Shown here: positions 1 to 5,589 of the stretch, piece after piece
How the letters are laid out: the number at the start of each line of letters is the position of its first letter
Position numbering within the stretch: position 1 is the first letter of the stretch
Assembly: GCA_964619885.1 (NCBI GenBank)
Contig: CAZUGA010000079.1
Coordinates: forward strand, 1 to 6,335
Direction of reading: 5' to 3'
Origin: CAZUGA01 sp964619885
GTDB taxonomy: Bacteria; Pseudomonadota; Gammaproteobacteria; Methylococcales; UBA1147
Length of the DNA: 6,335 nt
Made by a program: the position numbers and the translations under genes
Notes under the pieces: model-generated
Databases searched by the model: none
What the model was told of the DNA's origin: nothing
Seen by the model: only the letters and a program-made list of their open reading frames with translations

Positions 1-63
1 GCTATTCAAGCTACTAAGTCCACTCGCTTTGATGAGTTTTGCAAGTGGCTCTTATAATAAAAA
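1..63. other. Window-edge intergenic DNA, possibly the 3' end of a plus-strand gene
   Basis: Plus-strand frame 1 is open from the first base and ends in tandem stops TAA TAA at 55-60, reading AIQATKSTRFDEFCKWLL. This could be the tail of a gene converging on the hydrolase, leaving only a few bases between the two stops. Eighteen residues are too few to assign a family. The same stretch holds an imperfect hairpin, CCACTCGC (20-27) with GCAAGTGG (41-48): seven of eight pairs match and the loop is 13 nt. It has no T-run on the minus-strand side, so it is not a convincing terminator for the hydrolase. Confidence 0.25.
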
Positions 64-906
64 TTAGCTATAAAGCCAATCGCTAACCACGCCAATTTGT
101 TCATCCGACATCAACGCCGGGGCATGCCCGATCCCAGTAAATTCAATAACTGAAGTGTTTGGACCACGCCGCTCCATACCGGCTACAGTTGCCGTTGTTA
201 GCAGGTCTGAATCGGCACCGCGCAGCAGCAGTACCGGACAGTTGACAAAATCCCAAACCGGCCAAAGATCAATCGGCGTGACTCCCGTTTGCTTGAATGC
301 ATCGGCAATACCAGGATCATAATGCAAAGCGTATTCATTTTCGGTTAATTTTTTAGCGCTGTGTTTAGCCAAGTGCCGCCATTGCGAATCCGTCAATGCC
401 CCAAACGGCGCATGGATGCGCCTAATATAATCTTCCAAGGCCACCATATTTGAAAATCGCGGATCGGTCCCGACGTATTGTGCAATTCGGCGCTTAGACT
501 CATCGCTAATGCACGGACCGATATCGTTCATAATCAGGTTGTTTATTGGTGTATTGGATTGCGCGGCAAGCAACATCCCAATCAACCCGCCCATGGATGT
601 GCCCAGCCAATCAATCTTTTCAACGCCAACCCTGGCGAGCAATGTCACAACATCCGCCATGTATACATTGAGATTGTAATCTGATCGATCAGATAGCCAA
701 TCACTGCGACCGCGACCGGGCATATCCGGGCAAATGACCCGATAACGCTGGGCAAGCTTAGCCGCGATGATGTCGAAATCTCTACAATTTCTTGTTAAAC
801 CATGGACGCAAAAGATTACATTGGGATTATCCCGGTCACCCCAATCGGTATAGTGCAAACGATGAAAACCATGAGGCCCGAAACAAAGAAGAAATTCTGA
901 GCGCAT
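64..906 (-). CDS. Alpha/beta hydrolase fold protein
   Basis: A 280-residue alpha/beta hydrolase, the usual full length for the single-domain family. In order: the oxyanion-region HG at residues 35-36 (VHGLTRN), DMPGRGRS at 61-68, the nucleophile elbow GTSMGG at 102-107 with Ser104, a likely catalytic Asp in RGADSDLLT (229-237, best candidate Asp234), and the catalytic His261 in GIGHAP. A complete Ser-Asp-His triad is therefore visible. There is no signal peptide, so it should be cytoplasmic. The substrate is unknown; esterases, lactonases and C-C hydrolases share this fold. The start ATG at 906 is the only ATG after an in-frame TGA 24 bases upstream, but no Shine-Dalgarno sequence precedes it, so translation may be weak or nearly leaderless. 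It lies 227 bp downstream of the kinase gene on the same strand and may be a separate transcript. The fold call is firm; the exact reaction is not. Confidence 0.9.
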   Translation of the reverse strand: MRSEFLLCFGPHGFHRLHYTDWGDRDNPNVIFCVHGLTRNCRDFDIIAAKLAQRYRVICPDMPGRGRSDWLSDRSDYNLNVYMADVVTLLARVGVEKIDWLGTSMGGLIGMLLAAQSNTPINNLIMNDIGPCISDESKRRIAQYVGTDPRFSNMVALEDYIRRIHAPFGALTDSQWRHLAKHSAKKLTENEYALHYDPGIADAFKQTGVTPIDLWPVWDFVNCPVLLLRGADSDLLTTATVAGMERRGPNTSVIEFTGIGHAPALMSDEQIGVVSDWLYS

Positions 907-1133
907 ATGTTGAATATAGATTGACGATCATTTTAGAAACTCCGTATAACGGCTGCATTTAATGATGTCATGAATCGTAGGTTAGGTCACTTTGTTATTC
1001 CGACCCCAATGCATCGTTCAATCAAGTGCCTACCGAGTGCGAAGAAACATAGAGGACCAATTTCAACCGGCTTCCTGGCCATTTCCATTTAATTGGCGAT
1101 ACCAGATAGGTCCACCGCGTTCGATGAGCACTA
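907..1133. other. Intergenic region between kinase and hydrolase genes
   Basis: These 227 bases separate the kinase stop from the hydrolase start. Apart from the candidate promoter at 943-971, I see no gene, no GC-rich stem followed by a T-run, and no long repeat. Open frames crossing it are unrelated to any family I recognise. The gap length argues that the hydrolase is not tightly coupled to the upstream kinase. Confidence 0.6.
943..971 (-). promoter_or_regulatory. Candidate sigma70-type promoter of the hydrolase gene
   Basis: Read on the minus strand, ATGACA (966-971, five of six to TTGACA) is followed after exactly 17 bases by TATACG (943-948, four of six to TATAAT). The predicted start of transcription would be near 936, about 30 bases before the ATG at 906. 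Position and spacing fit, but this is a by-eye match in AT-rich DNA and could be chance. Confidence 0.35.
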
Positions 1134-2720
1134 CTAAAACAAGTCCTTCATCGTCCGGTCAATTTGGTCGAAAAAATCTTTCCACGGCGCCCTGCCCGAA
1201 ACCGTCCCCGAGCGCGTTCGCCGCAGGTACATTTTGTTCTTAAGCTTTTTCAAACGCTTATTTTCCGGATCGATTTTCAAGCCTAACTCAACATACTTTC
1301 TCGCGCGCCGGTAATTACCCTCGTAAATTTGGCGCATCGCAAGATGGGCATACCTGTCAGCTATCTCGGTCAATCCGTGTTCCGCATCTGGATTTCCGGG
1401 ATCTAGTTCGAGTAATCGCTCATAATAATACAACGCATTTACGTTGGCCGGAGTTGTTAATCTATACGCGACAAGCGCATCATTGGCCATACCGAGCAAT
1501 TTCTGAATTTCCTGCTGTTTTGGTTTAACCCACACATCATCCGTTTCTATATTCTGCTGCTGCGCCTTATTGGTTTTTTTATCGTCTATCGGTCCCATCG
1601 ATACTGCATTGGAAAGTTTAATTGGTTCGGATGATTGATCCGGGAACGATCCGATAAAACCCGCCGCCGAGATAATCAATACCAACAAGCCGCTGGAAAC
1701 CAACACGTGATTTTTGGCAAACAACGGCTGAGGTAGGTCTCCTCGCAGAAAGCGAGAAACCCATCTACGGCTGTATCTTCTGAATATCGAAAATTTTCTG
1801 GTTAATTCTGCCCAAAATTGATGGACATTATCACCACGCAACCTTTTTATACTATCGATAAGCTCACCGGTCCCGGCAAACCATTGTTCAGGCTCTCTCG
1901 CTGACCTTAGGTCAAGCGGCCGCTCGGTCGATTCACGCAAAGCCTTGACAAAATCTACCAGCTGGGCGGCATTGTCGAAACGCTGATCCAATTCCCTCGC
2001 TGTCATACGGTCTAATAGTATTTGGTAGCGATGATAAGCGGGCGGAAGTCTTGGAAAAGGATCCTGTATATGTTTAACCACAGTTGCAATGTCCGTATCT
2101 CCCTGGTGAGGTTTTTCTCCCGTCAGCATTTCGTACAGCGTTATACCCAAGCTATAAATATCAGTGCGCGAATCCGCAGCTGTCCCTACCGCTTGCTCTG
2201 GGCTGATGTAGTAGGGGCTACCCAATGCGATACGGGTCTTGGTCAGGTCACTGTTGCTGCGTAGTTGCTTGGCAATACCGAAATCGTTAATTACTGGTGT
2301 ACCGTCACCTCGAAAAAGTATATTGGTGGGTTTAATGTCTCGGTGAATGACTCCTTTTTGGTGTGCAAAATGTAAACAATGGCCAATCGTCTCAATGAGT
2401 GCCAGGGCGTCACCCGCCTTTATACCTTCAGAAATGCGTTTGGTCAGGTCACCGCCCGAAACATATTCCATTAGGATATAGGGCAATCCATCGGCTGCGC
2501 CTACGTCATAAATGGTGATAATATTGCTATGCGTCAGCCCCGCGATAATTCGCCCTTCATTGACAAACCGCTCGGATAACTCCGGAGAATCAACATCCTT
2601 CAGTATCTTTATCGCTACCGGGCGAGCCAAGGATTTTTGCGTCGCAAGATAAACCGACGCCATCCCTCCCTTCCCAATCAGTTCTTCGATCACATAGCCT
2701 GGGATCGCATCGTGTCTCAA
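1134..2720 (-). CDS. Transmembrane Ser/Thr protein kinase with TPR-like C-terminal region
   Basis: A 528-residue eukaryotic-type (Hanks) kinase. N-terminal catalytic domain, residues 8-265: glycine loop GKGGMASV (16-23), lysine in VAIK (Lys38), helix-C Glu55, catalytic loop HRDIKPTN (126-133, Asp128), metal-binding DFG (146-148), a Thr-containing activation segment ending in SPE (173-175), and DIYSLG (187-192). All key residues are present, so it should be active. A basic stretch (about 305-330) precedes one hydrophobic helix (about 339-357), giving kinase inside and C-terminus outside. Residues 416-490 look like one or two TPR-type repeats (YYYERLLELDPGNPDA, ARKYVELGLKIDPENKRL), plausibly a periplasmic interaction surface. 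The overall style resembles PpkA-like proteobacterial kinases. The start codon is TTG (2718-2720), preceded by TAGGT (2729-2733) with an 8-base spacer; an in-frame TAA lies just upstream and no upstream ATG exists. Substrates are unknown; the neighbouring envelope genes are candidates by context only. Confidence 0.93.
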   Translation of the reverse strand: MRHDAIPGYVIEELIGKGGMASVYLATQKSLARPVAIKILKDVDSPELSERFVNEGRIIAGLTHSNIITIYDVGAADGLPYILMEYVSGGDLTKRISEGIKAGDALALIETIGHCLHFAHQKGVIHRDIKPTNILFRGDGTPVINDFGIAKQLRSNSDLTKTRIALGSPYYISPEQAVGTAADSRTDIYSLGITLYEMLTGEKPHQGDTDIATVVKHIQDPFPRLPPAYHRYQILLDRMTARELDQRFDNAAQLVDFVKALRESTERPLDLRSAREPEQWFAGTGELIDSIKRLRGDNVHQFWAELTRKFSIFRRYSRRWVSRFLRGDLPQPLFAKNHVLVSSGLLVLIISAAGFIGSFPDQSSEPIKLSNAVSMGPIDDKKTNKAQQQNIETDDVWVKPKQQEIQKLLGMANDALVAYRLTTPANVNALYYYERLLELDPGNPDAEHGLTEIADRYAHLAMRQIYEGNYRRARKYVELGLKIDPENKRLKKLKNKMYLRRTRSGTVSGRAPWKDFFDQIDRTMKDLF

Positions 2721-2826
2721 CAGATTTTACCTATATCAACGGATCAATCGAAGAACATTAATCAAATTGACGGAACCTGGGCATTGAAAACCCATTCTAG
2801 CTCCATTACGAAATTGTGAAGGTGCA
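2721..2826. other. Short spacer between DUF2950 and kinase genes
   Basis: These 106 bases contain the kinase ribosome binding site. I see no strong stem-loop followed by a T-run, only a 4-bp TGGG/CCCA arm pair. Read-through from the DUF2950 gene into the kinase gene is therefore possible. No convincing promoter pair was found for the kinase alone. Confidence 0.5.
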
Positions 2827-3813
2827 TTATTCAGACTGCTCATCATTTTCTTTCTTGACCAGCTCCCAGGTTTCATTGGGATTATAAACATCAATTCCAC
2901 CCGCGATCAATTCGGTATTTTCGCCCAAATCGGCTTGAAAAACCTTGCCCTGATGGTTACACACAAAGCTCATAATCCCCGAATTGGCATAGTCAGCAGG
3001 ATAAGAAATTAACCCAAAACCGGCAATCATGTTACCGTTGATAATATAATCATAACGCCCTCCAGGTTGGTGTTTGCCCTGACGCGTCAATATTTTAAAA
3101 TAATAGCCCTTGTACGGATCTCCCGGTTTTCTACCCTGCAAATAGCCTCTTGCATCGGCTACCAATGGTCCGAACGGACTCACACTCTGGCCCTTTTCGC
3201 TGCTCCAATACAAACCGTTTTTCTGTCCAGGCGAACTAGTGATTTGCTGGGCATACTCCAGCACTCCGTCACCATCACGATCTTTACGCGCGTACTCGAG
3301 CTGCGCGTCGAGGTATTCACCACACATTTTTATCGCATTAAGTTCATTTTCCCCAATATGTCGTTCAATCACTTCTTCGATACCACTCGCGGTATCGAAC
3401 CGCCATCGATTTCCAGTTCTTACCAGCGGGAATGGGAACGGCCAAGCGTTAGGGCCAATGATCAAAACTTTACGGTCTTCGCCATCGTCACGTAATTTCC
3501 AAGTATCCTGCATCGCGGTTAACACTTGTTGCCGCTCATGCCGAGAAACCGCAGGGTCCCCCCCGGTCAGTTCCTGTTTATATTTTGGATTAAAGATTTT
3601 TAGAAGCGCTTTGATATTATCTTGTTCTAGTGCGGTCTGAAGCGCTTCCACGGCGGCTTTTGGAGACTCGAAATCGCTTTGATTCGAAAGCGGTGTTGCC
3701 ATTAACTCCAACGCCATGAAAACCATAAAACCAGCCAGTACCAGTTTAATTGAAAACATTCTTATAGCATTTGCTTGGCTGGAAAACACAAATCGACTGG
3801 ATGTAATGCACAT
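2827..3813 (-). CDS. DUF2950 family exported protein
   Basis: A 328-residue protein with the hallmark DUF2950 blocks in order: WPFPFPLV (124-131), WRFDTASGIEEVIERHIGEN (137-156), a DGDGVLEYA segment (180-188), GLYW (200-203), SPFGPLV (212-218), GYYFKILTRQG (236-246), GGRYDYIINGNMIAGF (251-266) and QADLGENT (293-300). Function is unknown; the family is typically secreted or periplasmic. The N-terminus has a hydrophobic segment (SIKLVLAGFMVFMALELMA, about 21-39), consistent with a Sec signal peptide cleaved near the MATP region. The start at 3813 is chosen because AGGAGAA (3821-3827) lies 7 bases upstream. A second ATG at 3759 would give a more conventional signal peptide but lacks a good ribosome site. 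The frame stays open upstream to 4173, but those extra 120 residues are antifamily sequence overlapping the DUF3300 gene in another frame. It lies 79 bp after the DUF3300 gene, a pairing I recall from other proteobacteria. Confidence 0.92.
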   Translation of the reverse strand: MCITSSRFVFSSQANAIRMFSIKLVLAGFMVFMALELMATPLSNQSDFESPKAAVEALQTALEQDNIKALLKIFNPKYKQELTGGDPAVSRHERQQVLTAMQDTWKLRDDGEDRKVLIIGPNAWPFPFPLVRTGNRWRFDTASGIEEVIERHIGENELNAIKMCGEYLDAQLEYARKDRDGDGVLEYAQQITSSPGQKNGLYWSSEKGQSVSPFGPLVADARGYLQGRKPGDPYKGYYFKILTRQGKHQPGGRYDYIINGNMIAGFGLISYPADYANSGIMSFVCNHQGKVFQADLGENTELIAGGIDVYNPNETWELVKKENDEQSE

Positions 3814-3820
3814 GTTGAAC

Positions 3821-3827
3821 TTCTCCT
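3821..3827 (-). promoter_or_regulatory. Ribosome binding site fixing the DUF2950 start
   Basis: AGGAGAA on the minus strand, 7 bases before the ATG at 3811-3813. It favours this start over the longer in-frame ATG at 4173 and over the inner ATGs at 3831 and 3759, neither of which has a comparable site. Confidence 0.75.
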
Positions 3828-3892
3828 GCATGCTAAAAGCTTTAATCAATTCGCATGATTGACACTGATGCCCACGTTTGACGATACCTCGG

Positions 3893-5128
3893 CTAACGCC
3901 GCCGTCCACCGCCTCCGCGGCGCCCCCCTCCGAAGCTACGCGAACCACCCCCGGAAAAACTTGACCTGGATCTGCTGGAATGGCCACGCTGACTATTTCG
4001 ATAACTATCCTGTCCCCGCTTGTATCCACCAAATGAGCTACTGCCGTAGTTACTACGACTGCTGGACCGCGAAGCTTTAGTTGATCTATCACGCTGCGTT
4101 CCACCAAGATTACCACTTTGTTTTCTAGATCCGCTATTAGCGGGTCGAGCTTTCGGTTTACCCGCTGAACCACCCGGGCGATCGCCTGGCCTCGTTCCAG
4201 GTCGATTCGCTGGCCGGCTGCTTCCTGGCCGATTAACCGGCTTGGCCCCGGGTCTGGGGCTTGGTCTGCCTACCGAACTGCCGGGTTTTCTGCTTGGCTG
4301 CCAAGCCGAGCTTCCTCGATTGACGTTCCGATTCCTGTTGGCATTGATATTGGTGTTTGTATTTCTATTAACGTTGATATTATTATGATTTACCGTGACG
4401 TGACCACGGCCATAATATCCACCATATCGGTTCCAACTTAGGCCATAGCTGACCGCCGCACCGACAAACATCCCCGTCCAAAATGCCGCTGCCGGTCGAT
4501 AATAATAAGGGTATGGTGCAGAGTAATAATAAGGGTACGGAGAAGTTTGGTGTACCACGACAGTCGTAGGGTTATAACTTGGTACATAAATAACTTCCGG
4601 ACTCGCCGATTGTATGACAATAATTTCTTTTTTCTCTTCGACTACAAGTTTGTCATTGGACGAAAGGTTTCCGGCAGCATAGGCTCTATTGCGAAACTGT
4701 TGAATAGCTTCCATTACATCTTCCTGCTGGTTTACAACGGCATCGCCTAATTCCGATGTCCATTCCAGATCCGCGTTCATTTTGTCCACGACTTCAGGAT
4801 AATTGAGTAAACCCAAAATACTGGTATCCCAACTTTTGTCGGGCTCAAGTTTTGGATCAGATTTACGCTTTTTCAAAAACCGTGCAGCCTGCACAATTTG
4901 TATGGGGTAGGTTGAGGCCGGTAAAACGATTGCCACCAAATCGTCGGGATACAACGCGATTGGCGCAACTAATTTTTCCAGCTTTTCAGTAGACAACAAC
5001 TGGACTGATGGGGTGCTGTCATCCTTTGCATCGGGGGCAGCCGTGACCTGGGCGCAACCCAATAATACAAATAAGGCCAATCCAAAAGATAGACATTTGA
5101 TATTTTGAGAAAAGACCGCGTCCAACAT
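3893..5128 (-). CDS. DUF3300 family envelope protein with long disordered tail
   Basis: A 411-residue exported protein. The conserved DUF3300 part spans roughly residues 45-190: LEKLVAPIALYPDDLVAIVL (50-69), ASTYPIQIVQAARFLKK (71-87), SWDTSILGLLNYPEVVDKM (99-117) and PEVIYVPSYNPTTV (177-190). The N-terminus is hydrophobic (13-23) and contains LLGC (22-25), a lipobox placing a lipidated Cys at 25; cleavage by ordinary signal peptidase near VTAA is the alternative. After the domain come a Tyr/Pro stretch (PYPYYY twice, 198-210), a Gly/Tyr hydrophobic segment (about 214-240), an Asn-rich run (about 247-271), an RPG-repeat region (about 280-324) and a Ser/Arg/Gly tail ending in GGGRRGGGGRRR. Function is unknown; E. 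coli YacH belongs to this family. The ATG at 5128 is chosen over an in-frame ATG at 5146 because GGAGGAG (5134-5140) lies 5 bases upstream. It is first in a likely transcription unit with the DUF2950 gene. Confidence 0.9.
   Translation of the reverse strand: MLDAVFSQNIKCLSFGLALFVLLGCAQVTAAPDAKDDSTPSVQLLSTEKLEKLVAPIALYPDDLVAIVLPASTYPIQIVQAARFLKKRKSDPKLEPDKSWDTSILGLLNYPEVVDKMNADLEWTSELGDAVVNQQEDVMEAIQQFRNRAYAAGNLSSNDKLVVEEKKEIIVIQSASPEVIYVPSYNPTTVVVHQTSPYPYYYSAPYPYYYRPAAAFWTGMFVGAAVSYGLSWNRYGGYYGRGHVTVNHNNINVNRNTNTNINANRNRNVNRGSSAWQPSRKPGSSVGRPSPRPGAKPVNRPGSSRPANRPGTRPGDRPGGSAGKPKARPANSGSRKQSGNLGGTQRDRSTKASRSSSRSNYGSSSFGGYKRGQDSYRNSQRGHSSRSRSSFSGGGSRSFGGGRRGGGGRRR
4157..4390 (-). repeat. Low-complexity coding region: Asn-rich run then RPG repeats
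   Basis: Within the DUF3300 gene, 4316-4390 encodes alternating Asn with Ile/Val/Arg/Thr (for example NVNRNTNTNINANRNRN), and 4157-4291 encodes repeated R-P-G, K-P-G and R-P-x units (NRPGSSRPANRPGTRPGDRPG). Such degenerate short repeats can change length by replication slippage. The protein segment is predicted to be disordered and strongly basic. Confidence 0.8.
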
Positions 5129-5133
5129 ACCTG

Positions 5134-5140
5134 CTCCTCC
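5134..5140 (-). promoter_or_regulatory. Strong ribosome binding site of the DUF3300 gene
   Basis: GGAGGAG on the minus strand, 5 bases before the ATG at 5126-5128. It overlaps the first codons that would be used from the ATG at 5146, so the shorter start is preferred. Confidence 0.8.
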
Positions 5141-5204
5141 AACCAAAATTTGAACTCATGGGTCAGGATATACGGATCCCGAAATTCGTGCCCAAAAGGA
5201 TACT

Positions 5205-5231
5205 ATCATATTAACCCAAAGTACTGGGTTA
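5205..5231 (-). promoter_or_regulatory. Palindromic operator candidate with adjacent -10-like box
   Basis: TAACCCA (5212-5218) and TGGGTTA (5225-5231) are perfect inverted copies separated by 6 bases. Directly downstream on the minus strand is TATGAT (5205-5210), four or five bases like a -10 box, about 77 bases before the DUF3300 ATG. No good -35 box stands at 17 bases, which would fit an activator-dependent promoter or a chance -10. Symmetry and position suggest a site for a dimeric regulator; the regulator is unknown. Confidence 0.4.
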
Positions 5232-5495
5232 GTTAGGGCTAGAACAAAATCGGAAATCGTATTAGTTGGCTAACGAAACGATGTTCAAATGAATTAATCT
5301 ATGCCCTACATTAAAAATGACGCTCTGTGTAGCAATTCAAATCCACCTAATCTTTCAAATTTTGAATCGAAAATACACCGTTGGCCATTTATTCGCGCGC
5401 ACAATAAAAGCATCAAGCAGATTTTGGTTGCCATTCCGGTGCAGAAAAAAAGATTGACTGCCTCATACATTCGGAAAAGAAAAACGCAAAATTGC

Positions 5496-5545
5496 ATTCG
5501 CCTCCATACGGATTGGGCGAATCGGCGTATTGGCGATTCGTATGG
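5496..5545. repeat. Nested inverted repeats with three tandem 8-mers
   Basis: Three inverted pairs overlap here: ATTCGCC (5496-5502) with GGCGAAT (5516-5522), CCATACG (5504-5510) with CGTATGG (5539-5545), and CGAATCG (5518-5524) with CGATTCG (5534-5540). In addition GGCGAATC, GGCGTATT and GGCGATTC follow each other without gaps at 5516-5539. The pairs are mutually exclusive in part, so alternative hairpins are possible. It ends 44 bases before the porin start codon. It could be an operator, a leader-RNA structure or a remnant of a small palindromic repeat element. Confidence 0.55.
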
Positions 5546-5589
5546 CACCGATATTGCCCTCGCGACAAGAAAAGCTGAAGGTAACCTAC

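Larger units (their letters stand above)
5129..5589. other. Divergent intergenic region between DUF3300 and porin genes
   Basis: About 460 bases lie between oppositely oriented genes, so control elements for both are expected here. The DUF3300 side carries a 7-bp-arm palindrome and a possible minus-strand -10 box. The porin side carries nested inverted repeats (5496-5545) and a ribosome site (AAGG, 5578-5581). Open frames of about 100 codons exist on both strands (5301-5597 plus, 5306-5611 minus) but show no recognisable family, signal sequence or conserved motif and overlap one another; I take them as chance. The middle (about 5250-5490) is AT-rich with no clear signal. Confidence 0.65.

Noticed and set aside
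20..48. Hairpin as a terminator of the hydrolase gene
   Set aside because: One mismatch, a 13-nt loop, and no T-run follows on the minus strand.
478..1243. Plus-strand open frames at 478-684 and 992-1243
   Set aside because: They lie opposite the hydrolase and kinase genes, show no family resemblance, and have no supporting ribosome site.
2022..2819. Plus-strand open frames at 2022-2264 and 2637-2819
   Set aside because: Antisense to the kinase domain, whose motifs are complete; no recognisable protein features of their own.
3836..3865. AATCA/TGATT inverted repeat between the DUF3300 and DUF2950 genes
   Set aside because: Arms of five AT-rich bases and no T-run; too weak to call a terminator or attenuator.
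3067..4080. Plus-strand open frames at 3067-3495, 3239-3640 and 3859-4080
   Set aside because: Antisense to the DUF2950 and DUF3300 genes; compositions are those expected of antisense shadow translations.
4438..4750. Open frames at 4438-4620 (minus) and 4547-4750 (plus)
   Set aside because: Both lie inside the DUF3300 coding region in other frames; Tyr-rich repeats there open alternative frames.
5350..5370. Small TTCAA/TTGAA inverted repeat
   Set aside because: Five-base arms in AT-rich DNA are expected by chance.
5454..5490. TTGACT as a -35 box for the porin gene
   Set aside because: No acceptable -10 box at 16-18 bases downstream; the sequence there is AAGAAA-like.
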